Positions 27,677 through 38,331 of a stretch of DNA of 64,000 nt are shown here, piece by piece. Under the pieces are notes generated by a model. The model ran no database searches. It had not been told where the DNA came from and saw nothing but the letters and a program-made list of their open reading frames with translations. The translations under genes were made by a program, and so were the position numbers. This DNA comes from Sphingosinicella sp. GTDB lineage: Bacteria > Pseudomonadota > Alphaproteobacteria > Sphingomonadales > Sphingomonadaceae. Location: positions 186,001 to 250,000 of the forward strand of contig NZ_JACESP010000002.1 in the NCBI RefSeq assembly GCF_013911755.1. The letters are read 5' to 3'. How positions within the stretch are numbered: position 1 is the first letter of the stretch; every line of letters starts with the position of its first letter.

Positions 27677-29325
27677 CAGCCCTTCACCCTTGTGATCGTT
27701 ACCTCGGTGATCGGCTTCTTGCCCGTCCAGTCCCGCGCCGTACGGCGTACGGCGACGCGGATCGCCTCGGCAAGCGCCTCTTCGGTCTTGCCACGCGTCT
27801 TCGCGACGGCTTCGCTGGCAGCGGAGACGCAGTCGTCGAGAAATTCGTCGCGGTCGTCTTCCACCGGCACGCCGTGCGACTGCACCTGCGGCGGCGCGAG
27901 CAGGCGGCCCTTGCCGTCGAGTACCACGAACACCGCGATGAGACCGTTGTGCATCATGCGGCGGCGCGCGAGCATCGTCGCGCCGTCGGCGGGCAGGATC
28001 ACGTCGCCGTCGAGGACGAGACGCCCGACGGGCTCGTGACTGATGATCTGCGGTTTGCCGGGCGCAAGGCGGATGGCGCTGCCGTTCACGGGCACGACCG
28101 CTTCCGGCACACCGACGCGGCGGGCAAGGCGCGCGTGCTCTTCCATATGGCGGCGCTCACCGTGGACGGGGATGGAGATTTGCGGCCGAATCCAGCCGTA
28201 CATCGCCTCCAGCTCCGGGATACCCGGATGCCCGGAAACGTGGACATGCGCCTGCCGGTCCGTGATGATCTCGATGCCCTTCGCGGCGAGCGCGTTCTGT
28301 ACGCGGCCGATTGAAATCTCGTTGCCGGGAATCTGCTTCGACGAATAGACGACGAGGTCGCCGCGTTCGAGCTTGATATAGGGATGGTCGCCGTCCGCGA
28401 TGCGCGAGAGTGCGGCGCGCGCCTCGCCCTGGGCGCCCGTCGAGACGATGAGCAGCTTGTCGCGCGGCACCTTCATCGCCTCTTCCTGCGAAATCGTGCG
28501 CGGAAAATCGGTGAGGTAGCCAACGCTCTTCGAGACTTCGAGGATGCGGTCGAGCGAGCGGCCGACGACGCAGATCTGGCGGCCGGTGTCCTTCGCAACC
28601 TCGCCGAGCGTGTGGAGCCGCGCGGCATTCGACGCGAAGGTGGTGACCAGCACCCTGCCCTTGTGCCCCGCGATCACCTTGTCGAGGCCTTCGCGGACGC
28701 CGGTTTCGCTGCCCGACGCTTCGGGATTGAAGACGTTGGTGGAATCGCCGACGAGCGCGAGGATGCCCTCGTCGCCGAGCGCGGTGAGTTCTTCCGCCGT
28801 GGACGGCACGCCGAGCACGGGCGCTTCATCGAGCTTCCAGTCACCGGTGTGGAATATCTTGCCGTAGGGCGTTTCGATGAGGAGCGCGTTGCCCTCGGGG
28901 ATGGAATGCGCGAGCGGCACATAGCGGCACTTGAACGGGCCAAGGTTGACCTCGCCTTCGAGCGGCACGACGTTCAGCTCGACATCGCGCTCGATGCCCT
29001 CTTCGATCAGCTTCTTGCGGATGAGGCCCGCGGTGAACGGCGTCGCGAACAGCGGCACGTCGAAATCACCGACGAGATAGGGGATCGCGCCGATGTGATC
29101 CTCGTGGCCGTGGGTGAGCACGATGCCGAGCAGATCCTTCTGCCGGTCCTCGATGAACGACAGGTCCGGGAGCACCAGTTCGATGCCCGGCAGATTCGGA
29201 TCGGCGAAGGTCATGCCCAGATCGACCATGATCCACTTGCCGTTGCAGCCGTAGAGATTGACGTTCATGCCGATCTCGCCCGAGCCGCCGAGCGGCAGGA
29301 AGATCAGTTCTTTTCCAGGCTTCAA
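27676..29325 (-). CDS. rnj: Ribonuclease J
   Basis: Endo- and 5'-3' exoribonuclease of the metallo-beta-lactamase/beta-CASP family, acting in rRNA maturation and mRNA decay. The 549 residues contain LPLGGSGEIGMN, the zinc motif HGHEDHIG, a conserved His in VPLAHSIPEGNAL, HTGDWKLDE, and beta-CASP motifs GDSTNV, TFASNAARLHT and HVSGHPG. The C-terminal domain (about 450-549) is complete. It is coupled to coaX upstream by a four-base overlap and to DUF1467 downstream by one base. Confidence 0.95.
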   Translation of the reverse strand: MKPGKELIFLPLGGSGEIGMNVNLYGCNGKWIMVDLGMTFADPNLPGIELVLPDLSFIEDRQKDLLGIVLTHGHEDHIGAIPYLVGDFDVPLFATPFTAGLIRKKLIEEGIERDVELNVVPLEGEVNLGPFKCRYVPLAHSIPEGNALLIETPYGKIFHTGDWKLDEAPVLGVPSTAEELTALGDEGILALVGDSTNVFNPEASGSETGVREGLDKVIAGHKGRVLVTTFASNAARLHTLGEVAKDTGRQICVVGRSLDRILEVSKSVGYLTDFPRTISQEEAMKVPRDKLLIVSTGAQGEARAALSRIADGDHPYIKLERGDLVVYSSKQIPGNEISIGRVQNALAAKGIEIITDRQAHVHVSGHPGIPELEAMYGWIRPQISIPVHGERRHMEEHARLARRVGVPEAVVPVNGSAIRLAPGKPQIISHEPVGRLVLDGDVILPADGATMLARRRMMHNGLIAVFVVLDGKGRLLAPPQVQSHGVPVEDDRDEFLDDCVSAASEAVAKTRGKTEEALAEAIRVAVRRTARDWTGKKPITEVTITRVKG

Positions 29326-30092
29326 CGCCTGTTCCTTTCATCGATAATCGTAAGGCCGCGCACCGTGAGATCGACGTCCACGACATCGATCACGCTGGTG
29401 TAGGGCTCGAACAGGACGGCAAGGCCGCCCGTTGCCAGAACTTTCATCGGCCCCGCGGCCTCCGCCTTCAGGCGGGCGACCAACCCCTCGATCATCGCGA
29501 GATAACCGAAGAAGATGCCCGACTGCATGGCGGACACCGTGTCGTAGCCTTTCGCCTTGCCGCCCTTCGGCGGCGCAACGGCAACACGCGGCAATTGCGC
29601 GGCGGCGACGTAAAGCGCCTCCGCCGACAGGTTGATGCCGGGCGCGATGATGCCGCCCGTATAGGCATTGCCGACGAAGATGTCGAATGTCGTCGCGGTG
29701 CCGAAATCGATGATGATGAAATCACCTTCGTGACGATCGCCCACGGCGACGCAGTTCACGAGGCGGTCCATGCCCACCTGCTCGGGGTGCGCGACCTCGA
29801 TGCCGACGCCGAGATCGAGATCCTTGGTCACGACCAGCGGATCAATGCCGAAGCCGCGCCGCGCCATGCGTTCGAGATTGAAGAGCGTGGTCGGGACAAC
29901 GGTGGAGATCACCACGCGGTGGACCTTGTGGCGGTCGACGCCGTCAATCTCCATGAGCTGGGTGAGCCAGACCATGTATTCGTCGGACGTGCGCGACGCC
30001 TGCGTGGATATGCGCCACCGGTGGACGATCTCGCCGTCGTCCACCACCGCGAACATCGTATTGGTATTGCCGACATCAATCGCGAGCAGCAT
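29322..30092 (-). CDS. coaX: Type III pantothenate kinase
   Basis: Phosphorylates pantothenate, first step to coenzyme A. The 256 residues begin MLLAIDVGNTNTMFAVVD (phosphate-1 loop), with the adenosine/phosphate-2 motif FIIIDFGTATTFD, the pantothenate site GMDRLVNCVAVG, GGIIAPGINLSAEALY, and a C-terminal LATGGLA. Type III enzymes are not feedback-inhibited by CoA and need a monovalent cation. It overlaps birA and rnj. Confidence 0.96.
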   Translation of the reverse strand: MLLAIDVGNTNTMFAVVDDGEIVHRWRISTQASRTSDEYMVWLTQLMEIDGVDRHKVHRVVISTVVPTTLFNLERMARRGFGIDPLVVTKDLDLGVGIEVAHPEQVGMDRLVNCVAVGDRHEGDFIIIDFGTATTFDIFVGNAYTGGIIAPGINLSAEALYVAAAQLPRVAVAPPKGGKAKGYDTVSAMQSGIFFGYLAMIEGLVARLKAEAAGPMKVLATGGLAVLFEPYTSVIDVVDVDLTVRGLTIIDERNRR

Positions 30093-30802
30093 CAGGCCTG
30101 ATCTCCCAATGTGAACACTTCGCCCGCGTGGATGGGGCGTAACGTCCCGTCCGGCAAGCGCAGAAGCAGCGCGCCGTCCTCCGCCAGACCTTCAAACGTC
30201 CCGGTGATGTCGGCGTTCCCGAGTCGGGCGACGATGGGCTTGCCGATGCCGGCGGCAGCACTGAGCCAGTCGGCGCGCGTGGCGGCGAATCCATCCTCGC
30301 GCCAGCGGCGGCGGTGCGCGGCGAAGGCTTCGGCGAGCGTTTGGCATGCCTCCCGCGCGGAGGGTGGCACGATGCCTGCTGCGGCGAGGCTCGTCGCTGG
30401 GCGGTCGGTGCCCTCGGGGAAGTGCGCGAGGTTGACGCCGATGCCGATGATGACGCCCTGCGCGTGGCCTTCGAGCAGGATGCCCGCGACCTTCACGCCG
30501 TCCAGCAGCAGGTCGTTCGGCCATTTGAGCGATAGGCGTCCGCGTGGCACCCAGCGGGCGACGGTATCGAGCAGCGCGTTCGCCGCGACGAACGAGAGCT
30601 GCTGCGCGGCCCCTTCCCCCGGCTGCGGCGCGGCGAAGGTGCTGGTGAAGACATTGCCGATGTCGGACGTCCACGCCCGCGCGCGGCGGCCGCGCCCTGC
30701 CGTCTGCCGGTCGGCGCGGACCCAGAGCCCGTCTTCCGGGTTATCGGCGATCCAGTCGTTCGTGCTGCCGGTTTCGGCAAGATCGATGATGCGGAAACTC
30801 AT
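30092..30802 (-). CDS. birA: Biotin--[acetyl-CoA-carboxylase] ligase, no DNA-binding domain
   Basis: Makes biotinyl-AMP and attaches biotin to BCCP. The 236-residue protein starts MSFRIIDLAETGSTNDW and contains the adenylate-loop ADRQTAGRGRRARAW, the biotin site LSLKWPNDLLLDGVKVAGIL, and IIGIGVNLAHFP. There is no N-terminal winged helix, so it is a class I ligase that cannot repress bio genes. ATG 30800-30802 overlaps the nuoN stop by four bases, choosing it over an in-frame start 12 codons upstream. Confidence 0.95.
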   Translation of the reverse strand: MSFRIIDLAETGSTNDWIADNPEDGLWVRADRQTAGRGRRARAWTSDIGNVFTSTFAAPQPGEGAAQQLSFVAANALLDTVARWVPRGRLSLKWPNDLLLDGVKVAGILLEGHAQGVIIGIGVNLAHFPEGTDRPATSLAAAGIVPPSAREACQTLAEAFAAHRRRWREDGFAATRADWLSAAAGIGKPIVARLGNADITGTFEGLAEDGALLLRLPDGTLRPIHAGEVFTLGDQA

Positions 30803-32244
30803 CCGGTGACGATAATGCGCGCCGCCGCCGTCGCCCACGCCACGAGCGGCGCGATGGCGAGCATCCCGAGCGGCGAGCAGAACACCGCCGCCGCCGTCAG
30901 CACGACACCGTTCACGCGGCTGTCGCCCGGCGCGAGCGTGCCCACCGGCTCGTCGAAGTACGCGAGCTTGACGACGCGCAGGTAGTAATAGGCGCCGACC
31001 ACCGACGTAACGACGCCGATCACTGCGAGCACATACATCTCGGACGCAATGGCGGCATTGAAGACGCTGAACTTCGGCCAGAAGCCGAGCATTGGCGGGA
31101 TGCCGGCAAGGCTGAACATGAACACGGCAAGCGCGGCGGCAAGGCCGGGACGCGTTTTCGAAAGGCCCGCGAGGCGCGCCATGTCGTCAACAGGCGTGCC
31201 GTCCGGGTCGCGGAGCGCGAGGACGACGAGGAACGAGCCGATCGTCATCGCGGCATAGATGCCCATGTAGAAGAGCACGCCCGCGATACCGGCTTCCGTG
31301 CCTGCCGCGAGGCCGATGAGCGCGAAGCCGACGTTGTTGATCGACGAGTAAGCGAGCAGGCGCTTGATGCTGGTCTGTCCGATGGCGCCGACGGCGCCGA
31401 GGATCATCGAGGCGACCGCGGCGAAGGCGATGATCTGGCGCCATTCGTCGGCAAGCCCGCCGAAACCTTCGATCGCGACACGCACGAGGAGACCCATCGC
31501 GGCCACCTTCGGAGCGGAGGCGAAGAAGGCGGCGACCGGCGTCGGCGCGCCCTCGTAAACGTCGGGCGTCCACATGTGGAACGGCACGGCGCTGATCTTG
31601 AACGCGAGCCCCGAGAAGATGAAGACGAGCCCAAAGACGATGCCGATCGAGGCCTCGCCTTCAAGCTGCGTGCCGAGCGCCACGAAGTTCGTGCTGCCGA
31701 CGAAGCCGTAGATGAGGCTGATGCCGTACAGCAGGATGCCGCTCGCCAGCGCGCCGAGCACGAAATACTTGAGGCCGGCTTCGGAGGACTTCGCTTCGCT
31801 GCGGTGGAACGCGGCGAGCACGTAGGCGGCGAGGCTTTGCAGCTCGAGGCCGACGTAGAGCGACAGCAGGTCGTTCGCCGAAACCATCATGCCCATGCCG
31901 AGCGCGCCGAGCATGAGCAGCACGGGGTACTCGAACTTGTCCGAATGCGCGCGGCGCAGATACGGAATCGCGATCACGGTGCAGACGGCGGCCGCGCCGT
32001 AAACCACGACTTTCAGGTAATCCGAAAACAGGTCCGCGACGTAGAGACCGTCGAAGGCGAACGCGCGCGGGGAATCGTCCATCATGAATACACCGGCGAC
32101 GGCATAGATGACGACGGCGAGCCACGAGATCAGGCCGAGGCTGCGGTCGCCGCGGAACGTCCCGACCATCAGCAGCAACATGGCACCGAGCGCGAGGACG
32201 ATTTCCGGTGCGGCGATGCCGAGCGATTGCGCGAGCGGCTGCAT
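30799..32244 (-). CDS. nuoN: NADH-quinone oxidoreductase subunit N
   Basis: Proton-pumping, antiporter-like membrane subunit of complex I. The 481 residues carry about 14 helices; the charged residues typical of the pump channel appear in HMWTPDVYEGAPTPVAAF and IKRLLAYSSINNVGF. It is last of the nuo genes; its stop overlaps birA by four bases and its start overlaps nuoM by one. Confidence 0.96.
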   Translation of the reverse strand: MQPLAQSLGIAAPEIVLALGAMLLLMVGTFRGDRSLGLISWLAVVIYAVAGVFMMDDSPRAFAFDGLYVADLFSDYLKVVVYGAAAVCTVIAIPYLRRAHSDKFEYPVLLMLGALGMGMMVSANDLLSLYVGLELQSLAAYVLAAFHRSEAKSSEAGLKYFVLGALASGILLYGISLIYGFVGSTNFVALGTQLEGEASIGIVFGLVFIFSGLAFKISAVPFHMWTPDVYEGAPTPVAAFFASAPKVAAMGLLVRVAIEGFGGLADEWRQIIAFAAVASMILGAVGAIGQTSIKRLLAYSSINNVGFALIGLAAGTEAGIAGVLFYMGIYAAMTIGSFLVVLALRDPDGTPVDDMARLAGLSKTRPGLAAALAVFMFSLAGIPPMLGFWPKFSVFNAAIASEMYVLAVIGVVTSVVGAYYYLRVVKLAYFDEPVGTLAPGDSRVNGVVLTAAAVFCSPLGMLAIAPLVAWATAAARIIVTG

Positions 32245-33788
32245 CAGTGGGTCTCCGCCGAGGTTTGGGGTTTGGCCGCGGCCTGCTTCACGACCGCAAC
32301 GGTCTGCTGGTGCGGCGCGGTCGGCTCAAGCCGGGCGACGATCGCCGCCACGGGCGCGCGCACGGGATCGATGAACACGTTCGGCGCGACACCCATCCAA
32401 AGCACGAACACCGCGATCGGCGCGAGGCAGAGGATTTCGCGGAACGAGAGGTCCGGCATTGCGCGCACTTCGTCCTTCGTTGCCTCGCCGAACATTACCT
32501 TGCGGTAGAGATAGAGCATGTAAGCCGCGCCAAGGATGATACCCGTGCAGATCACGGCGGTCGCGAAGGTGGACGTGCGGAACGCGCCCATCATCACGAG
32601 GAACTCGCCGATGAAACCGCTGGTGCCCGGAAGGCCGACCGACGCCATCGTGAACAGCATGAACAGGATCGCATAGCGCGGCATGATCGTGGCGACCCCG
32701 CCGTAGGCATCGATGTCGCGCGTGTGCAGCCGGTCGTAGACGACGCCGACGCACAGGAAGAGCGCGCCCGAGACGAGGCCGTGGCTGAGCATCACGACGA
32801 TCGACCCTTCGATCGCCTGCTGGTTGAAGCCGAAAAGGCCGACGGTGACGAACGCCATGTGCGCGACCGACGAGTAAGCGATCAGCTTCTTCATGTCGGA
32901 CTGCGCAAGCGCGATAAGCGACGTGACGACGACCGCGATCATCGACAGCGCGAAGACGATCCACATCAGCTCCGCCGAGGCCGCCGGGAACATCGGCAGC
33001 GAGAAGCGGATGAAGCCGTAGCCGCCCATCTTCAGGAGCACGCCCGCCAGGATCACCGAGCCCGCTGTCGGCGCCTGCACGTGCGCGTCGGGCAGCCAGG
33101 TGTGCACCGGCCACATCGGCATCTTCACGGCGAAGCTCGCGAAGAAGGCCAGCCACAGCCATGTCTGCACATGCGGATCGAAGTCGTAGGTGAGCAGCTG
33201 CGGGATCGAGGTCGTGCCCGCGACGCTCGCCATATAGAGCATGGCGAGCAGCATCAGCACCGAGCCGAGCAGCGTGTAGAGGAAGAACTTGTAGCTCGCG
33301 TAGATGCGGTCCTTGCCGCCCCAGATGCCGATGATGAGATACATCGGGATCAGGCCGCCTTCGAAGAAGACGTAGAACAGGAACAGGTCGGTCGCCGCGA
33401 AGACGCCGATCATCAGCGCTTCCATGAGCAGGAACGCCGCCATGTATTCCGGCACGCGCTTTTCGATCGAGGTCCACGACGCGAGGATGCAGATCGGCAT
33501 CAGGAACACGCTGAGCGCGATGAGCACGAGGCTGATGCCGTCGATGCCGAGCGACCACGAGAAGTACGGCTCGAACAGCGGCAGGCTTTCGGCATACTGG
33601 AAGCTCGCCGAGCCCACATCGAAGCGCGCCCACAGGATGATGCCGAGCACGAGTTCGGCGAGCGTGACGCCGAGCGCCGCCCAGCGCGCCGTATTCGCCC
33701 GCGCGTTTTCGTCGCCGGGGACGAACAGCAGCAGCGTCGCCGCCGCGAGCGGCAGCAGGATCATCAGGGAAAGGATCGGAAAGCCCAT
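32244..33788 (-). CDS. nuoM: NADH-quinone oxidoreductase subunit M
   Basis: Proton-pumping subunit of complex I; 514 residues, about 14 helices. Conserved elements: the Glu-bearing AAFLLMEALMIGVFAATD, MPMWPVHTWLPDAHVQAPT and DMKKLIAYSSVAHMAF with the key Lys. The N-terminus is taken at [11 protein letters not shown], whose ATG shares one base with the nuoL stop; the longer frame upstream lies inside nuoL. Confidence 0.96.
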   Translation of the reverse strand: MGFPILSLMILLPLAAATLLLFVPGDENARANTARWAALGVTLAELVLGIILWARFDVGSASFQYAESLPLFEPYFSWSLGIDGISLVLIALSVFLMPICILASWTSIEKRVPEYMAAFLLMEALMIGVFAATDLFLFYVFFEGGLIPMYLIIGIWGGKDRIYASYKFFLYTLLGSVLMLLAMLYMASVAGTTSIPQLLTYDFDPHVQTWLWLAFFASFAVKMPMWPVHTWLPDAHVQAPTAGSVILAGVLLKMGGYGFIRFSLPMFPAASAELMWIVFALSMIAVVVTSLIALAQSDMKKLIAYSSVAHMAFVTVGLFGFNQQAIEGSIVVMLSHGLVSGALFLCVGVVYDRLHTRDIDAYGGVATIMPRYAILFMLFTMASVGLPGTSGFIGEFLVMMGAFRTSTFATAVICTGIILGAAYMLYLYRKVMFGEATKDEVRAMPDLSFREILCLAPIAVFVLWMGVAPNVFIDPVRAPVAAIVARLEPTAPHQQTVAVVKQAAAKPQTSAETH

Positions 33789-35836
33789 TATTCGCCGCCC
33801 AGCATCTTCGGGAGGAACCACGCTGCCGCGGCGGCGAGGCCGATCAGCATCACGAACGCGTAAGTGTAGAGGTAGCCGGTCTGCAGCCGCCGCGCGACGC
33901 CTGCGCCGCCCATCACCAGACCAGCAAGGCCGTTCGGGCCGAAGCGGTCGATGGTGCCCTCGTCACCCTTCTTCCACAGGAAGCGGCCAAGCCACTTCGC
34001 CGGGCGCACGAAGATCACATCGTACAGCTCGTCGAAGTACCACTTGTTGAAGAGGAACGCGTGGAGCCCGCGGAACATCGCGACGAAGCGCGCGGGCGCG
34101 CCCGGATCGCGGATGTAGTTGTTCCACGCGATGAACAGGCCGAGCAGCATGACGGCGGCGGGCGACAGCTTCACCCACAGCGGCACTTCATGCGAAGCGT
34201 GCGCGAGGTGCGCGTCGAACGCCAAAGCGCCCTTCCAGAACGCGACGCCGCCCTCCGCGTCAATGAACGCGTGGTGGAAGAGGAAGCCCGCAAACACTGC
34301 GCCGAGCGACAGGACGCCGAGCGGGATGAGCATGCTCGCCGGGCTTTCGTGCGGATGATAGCCGAGCGTGCCGTCATCGTGGGCATGGGCATGGGCCGGA
34401 GCATGATGATCGTCATGCGCATGGTCATGCCCGTGATCGCCGTGCGCCGCGTGTTGGATATGCTCGCTCTGCGACCAGCGCGGCTTGCCGAAGAAGGTGA
34501 GGAACACGAGGCGCCACGAATAGAAGCTGGTGAGCAGCGCCGCGAAGACACCGACGCCGTAGGCGACGTAGCCCGGCTGCGTGCCCGCCGCGAAGGCGCT
34601 CTCGATGATCGCATCCTTCGAATAGAAGCCTGCGAAACCGAAGACGCCGATGATGCCGACGCCGGTGATGGCGAGCGTGCCGATCGTCATCGCCCAGAAG
34701 GTGAGCGGGATGTGCTTACGAAGGCCGCCGTAGTAGCGCATGTCCTGCTCGTGGTGCATCGCGTGGATCACGCTGCCTGCACCGAGGAACAGCAGCGCCT
34801 TGAAGAAGGCGTGCGTGAACAGGTGGAACATCGCCGCGCCGTACGCGCCCACGCCTGCGGCGAAGAACATGTAGCCGAGCTGCGAGCAGGTCGAATAGGC
34901 GATGACGCGCTTGATATCGTGCTGCGTGGTGCCGACGGTGGCCGCGAACAGCGCCGTCGCCGCGCCCACATAGGTGACGACGCTGAGCGCGATTTCGCTC
35001 GTTTCGAAAAGCGGCGACAGGCGGCAGACCATGAACACGCCCGCCGTCACCATCGTGGCGGCGTGGATGAGCGCGGAAACCGGCGTCGGGCCTTCCATCG
35101 CATCCGGCAGCCAGGTGTGGAGGCCGAGCTGCGCCGACTTGCCCATCGCGCCGATGAACAGCAGCAGGCAAAGCGCGGTCAGCGTATCGACCTGCGCGCC
35201 GAGGAATTCGAAGCTGCTGCCCGCGAAGTTCGGCGCGGCTTCGAGAATGGTCGCGATGTCCGTTGTGCCGAACACCATGAACACCCCAAAGATGCCGAGC
35301 GAGAAGCCGAAATCGCCGACGCGGTTGACGACGAACGCCTTGATCGCCGCGGCGTTCGCGGACGGCTTCTGATACCAGAAGCCGATGAGCAGGTACGACG
35401 CGAGGCCGACGCCTTCCCAGCCGAAGAACATCTGCACGAGATTGTCCGCCGTCACCAGCATCAGCATGGCGAAGGTGAACAGCGACAGATACGCGAAGAA
35501 GCGCGGCTGATCGGGATCCTCCGCCATGTACCCCCACGAATAGAGGTGCACGAGCGCGGAAACCGTCGTCACCACGACGAGCATCACGGCGGTGAGCGTG
35601 TCGAGCCGGAGCGACCAGTCGACGACGAGGCCGCCCGAGCGGAACCATTCCATGACCGGCTGGCCCTCGACGGGCACGCCGGAGAGCACGGGAATGAAGA
35701 TCGCCCACGACAGCGCGCAGGCCAGGAACAGCCCGCCCGTGGTGATCGCCTTGGCGAGCGTGTTGCCGAGCATGCGGTTGCCGAGACCGGCAATGATCGC
35801 CGTGAGCAGCGGCAGGAATACGATGGTATGAAGCAC
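33788..35836 (-). CDS. nuoL: NADH-quinone oxidoreductase subunit L
   Basis: Distal proton-pumping subunit with the long lateral helix. The 682 residues include [40 protein letters not shown] and [18 protein letters not shown]. Between late helices there is a strikingly His/Asp-rich hydrophilic insert of about 40 residues (around residue 455-495, DNA about 34360-34475), much longer than in E. coli NuoL and similar in style to the DmeF metal loop. It is separated by six bases from nuoK and overlaps nuoM by one base. Confidence 0.96.
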   Translation of the reverse strand: MLHTIVFLPLLTAIIAGLGNRMLGNTLAKAITTGGLFLACALSWAIFIPVLSGVPVEGQPVMEWFRSGGLVVDWSLRLDTLTAVMLVVVTTVSALVHLYSWGYMAEDPDQPRFFAYLSLFTFAMLMLVTADNLVQMFFGWEGVGLASYLLIGFWYQKPSANAAAIKAFVVNRVGDFGFSLGIFGVFMVFGTTDIATILEAAPNFAGSSFEFLGAQVDTLTALCLLLFIGAMGKSAQLGLHTWLPDAMEGPTPVSALIHAATMVTAGVFMVCRLSPLFETSEIALSVVTYVGAATALFAATVGTTQHDIKRVIAYSTCSQLGYMFFAAGVGAYGAAMFHLFTHAFFKALLFLGAGSVIHAMHHEQDMRYYGGLRKHIPLTFWAMTIGTLAITGVGIIGVFGFAGFYSKDAIIESAFAAGTQPGYVAYGVGVFAALLTSFYSWRLVFLTFFGKPRWSQSEHIQHAAHGDHGHDHAHDDHHAPAHAHAHDDGTLGYHPHESPASMLIPLGVLSLGAVFAGFLFHHAFIDAEGGVAFWKGALAFDAHLAHASHEVPLWVKLSPAAVMLLGLFIAWNNYIRDPGAPARFVAMFRGLHAFLFNKWYFDELYDVIFVRPAKWLGRFLWKKGDEGTIDRFGPNGLAGLVMGGAGVARRLQTGYLYTYAFVMLIGLAAAAAWFLPKMLGGE

Positions 35837-35842
35837 GCCCGC

Positions 35843-36148
35843 TCAGCCCTTCATCATGTTGATGTCGTCGACCGCGATGGTGCCGCGGTTGCGGAAGTAG
35901 ATCACCAGAATGGCAAGGCCGATGGCCGCCTCGCCCGCCGCGACGGTGAGCACGAACATCGCGAACACCTGGCCCACGAGATCGCCGAGGAATGCCGAGA
36001 ACGCCACGAGGTTGATGTTCACGGCAAGCAGGATCAGCTCGATCGACATCAGGATGATGATGACGTTCTTCCGATTGAGAAAGATGCCGAGCACGCCGAG
36101 GACGAAGAGGATCGCCGCGACGGTGAGATAGTGGGTGATGCCGATCAT
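35843..36148 (-). CDS. nuoK: NADH-quinone oxidoreductase subunit K
   Basis: A 101-residue membrane subunit of complex I with three helices. The two buried Glu residues used in coupling lie in [13 protein letters not shown] and [14 protein letters not shown]. Its ATG overlaps the nuoJ stop by four bases. Confidence 0.97.
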   Translation of the reverse strand: MIGITHYLTVAAILFVLGVLGIFLNRKNVIIILMSIELILLAVNINLVAFSAFLGDLVGQVFAMFVLTVAAGEAAIGLAILVIYFRNRGTIAVDDINMMKG

Positions 36149-36765
36149 TTGAGTTTCACCCCCTCGCCCACGGGCACGCTGACAACATCGACCGCCTCTT
36201 CGGGCCGCACGGCGTTCTGGCGCGCAATGCTCTGCTTCCTGACGCCCGTGCGCTGGCGGTGCGTGAGCACGATCGCGCCGATCATCGCGGTGAGCAGAAC
36301 CATGCCTGCCGCCTGGAAGATGTAGACGTATTTCGTGTAGATGAGCGCGCCGAGCGCCTCTGTGTTGGTGACGTCACCCGCTGCCGAAAGCGGCGCCGCG
36401 GCAACCCCCTGCGCGCCCGCGCCGAGCGTCCAGGCCGTGCCGGCGATCACGAGTTCGGCAAGCAGCACGCCCGCGAGCATCAGCCCGAACGGCATGTAGC
36501 GCGAGAAGCCCACGCGCAGCTCGGAAAAGTCGATGTCGAGCATCATGACGACGAACAGGAACAGCACCGCGACGGCGCCGACGTAGACGATCACGAGGAT
36601 CATCGCGATGAACTCGGCGCCGAGCAGCAGGAACAGGCCGGCGGCGTTGAAGAACGCCAGGATCAGCCAGAGCACGCTGTGCACCGGGTTGCGGGCGAAA
36701 ATCACCGCCGTTGCCGACAGGACGATAATGCCTGCGAGCATGTAGAAGATGATAGCCTCGATCAC
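36145..36765 (-). CDS. nuoJ: NADH-quinone oxidoreductase subunit J
   Basis: Membrane subunit of complex I with five helices; its third helix ([19 protein letters not shown]) is the family hallmark, containing the pi-bulge segment. I place the start at GTG 36763-36765 ([12 protein letters not shown]), giving 206 residues, because no ATG gives the family N-terminus and a GAGGGG sequence lies 13 bases upstream; an in-frame codon 20 positions further is possible. The 34-base gap to nuoI is the longest inside the nuo series. Confidence 0.93.
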   Translation of the reverse strand: MIEAIIFYMLAGIIVLSATAVIFARNPVHSVLWLILAFFNAAGLFLLLGAEFIAMILVIVYVGAVAVLFLFVVMMLDIDFSELRVGFSRYMPFGLMLAGVLLAELVIAGTAWTLGAGAQGVAAAPLSAAGDVTNTEALGALIYTKYVYIFQAAGMVLLTAMIGAIVLTHRQRTGVRKQSIARQNAVRPEEAVDVVSVPVGEGVKLK

Positions 36766-36799
36766 GGTTTCGACTTGCCCCTCTTTTGCCTGCGGCGGG

Positions 36800-37288
36800 T
36801 TATCGCCACTGCGCGTCCGCCGCAAGGTTGGCGGCGATCGCCGCTTCCCACTGCTCGCCGTTCGCGAGCAGCTTCGCCTTGTCGTAGATCAGCTCTTCGC
36901 GCGTTTCGGTTGCGAACTCGAAGTTCGGCCCTTCGACGATGGCGTCCACCGGGCAGGCTTCCTGACAGAAGCCGCAGTAGATGCACTTGGTCATGTCGAT
37001 GTCGTAGCGCGTGGTGCGGCGCGAGCCGTCCTCGCGGGGCTCGGCCTCGATCGTGATCGCGAGCGCCGGGCACACCGCCTCGCACAGCTTGCACGCGATG
37101 CAACGCTCCTCGCCGTTCGGATAGCGGCGCAGCGCGTGCTCGCCCCGGAAACGCGGACTGATCGGCCCCTTTTCAAAGGGGTAGTTCAGCGTCGCCTTCG
37201 GCTTGAACATGTACTTGAGCGTAAGCGCCATGCCCTGGACGAACTCCAGCAGCAGCATCGATTTGGCGGCGCGGAATATGGCGGTCAT
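36800..37288 (-). CDS. nuoI: NADH-quinone oxidoreductase subunit I
   Basis: Carries clusters N6a and N6b in the peripheral arm. The 162 residues contain two ferredoxin-type 4Fe-4S motifs, [12 protein letters not shown] and [12 protein letters not shown]. It begins [16 protein letters not shown] with the amphipathic helix that docks on NuoH. The ATG overlaps the nuoH stop by four bases; a much longer open frame upstream lies antisense-free inside nuoH and is not used. Confidence 0.97.
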   Translation of the reverse strand: MTAIFRAAKSMLLLEFVQGMALTLKYMFKPKATLNYPFEKGPISPRFRGEHALRRYPNGEERCIACKLCEAVCPALAITIEAEPREDGSRRTTRYDIDMTKCIYCGFCQEACPVDAIVEGPNFEFATETREELIYDKAKLLANGEQWEAAIAANLAADAQWR

Positions 37289-38331
37289 GACGCAAACCTG
37301 TCTGTGAAGAACATCAGCCACCCGGACACCAGGAACACCCAGAAGAGCGACAGCGGCAGGAATACCTTCCATCCCAAGCGCATCAGCTGGTCGTAGCGAT
37401 ACCGTGGCACGGTCGCCTTTACCCAGGCGAAGAGGAAGAACACGAACGCCATCTTCGCAAGGAACCAGATGAAGCCCGGGATCACGTAGAGCGGCGCCCA
37501 GTCCACCGGGGGCAGCCAGCCGCCGAGGAAGAGGACCGAGGTCATCGCGCACATCAGCAGGATGTTCGCGTACTCGCCGAGCCAGAACAGCGCGAAGCTC
37601 ATCGACGAATATTCGACCTGATAACCCGCGACGAGTTCGGCTTCCGCTTCAGGAAGGTCGAACGGCGGGCGGTTCGTTTCGGCGAGCGCCGAGATGAAGA
37701 ACACGACGCCCATCGGGAAGAGCAGCGGATTGAAGATATTGCCGTTCAGAAACAGGATGTTGCTCTGCTGGCTCATCACGATGTCGCTGAGATTGAATGA
37801 CGAGGCGTAGAGCACGACGTTGATGATGACGAGGCCGAGCGAGACTTCGTAGGACACCATCTGCGCCGCCGAACGGAGGCCGCCGAGGAACGGGTATTTC
37901 GAGTTCGACGCCCAGCCCGACATGATGATGCCGTAGACGCCCAGCGACGAGACCGCGAACAGATAGAGGATGCCGACGTTGATGTCGGCAAGCACCGCGC
38001 CCGCATCGAACGGGATCACCGCCCAGCCGATCAGCGCGAGCGTAAAGGTGATCATAGGCGCAAGCAGGAACACGCCCTTGTTGGCGCCCGACGGGATGAT
38101 GGTTTCCTTGAGGAACACCTTCGCGCCGTCGGCAAAGCTCTGCAACAGACCCCACGGGCCGACCACGTTCGGGCCGCGCCGCAGCTGCATCGCCGCCCAG
38201 ATCTTGCGGTCCGCATAGACCGCGAAAGCGACCGCAACCATCACCGGCAGCGCGATGAGCAGGATGAGGATGAGCGTGGCGACCAGATAGCCGAGGTTCG
38301 GCCCGATCAGATCCTGAAAGAACGCCGTCAT
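37285..38331 (-). CDS. nuoH: NADH-quinone oxidoreductase subunit H
   Basis: Eight-helix membrane subunit forming the quinone chamber with NuoB and NuoD. The 348 residues show the first cytoplasmic loop [20 protein letters not shown], the Glu-rich [20 protein letters not shown] loop, and [11 protein letters not shown]. Overlaps nuoG by one base and nuoI by four. Confidence 0.97.
   Translation of the reverse strand: MTAFFQDLIGPNLGYLVATLILILLIALPVMVAVAFAVYADRKIWAAMQLRRGPNVVGPWGLLQSFADGAKVFLKETIIPSGANKGVFLLAPMITFTLALIGWAVIPFDAGAVLADINVGILYLFAVSSLGVYGIIMSGWASNSKYPFLGGLRSAAQMVSYEVSLGLVIINVVLYASSFNLSDIVMSQQSNILFLNGNIFNPLLFPMGVVFFISALAETNRPPFDLPEAEAELVAGYQVEYSSMSFALFWLGEYANILLMCAMTSVLFLGGWLPPVDWAPLYVIPGFIWFLAKMAFVFFLFAWVKATVPRYRYDQLMRLGWKVFLPLSLFWVFLVSGWLMFFTDRFAS

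Noticed and set aside
34061-36325. Open frame of 754 codons on the plus strand
   Set aside because: Antisense to nuoL, nuoK and nuoJ; highly charged His/Glu/Arg-rich sequence with no motif.
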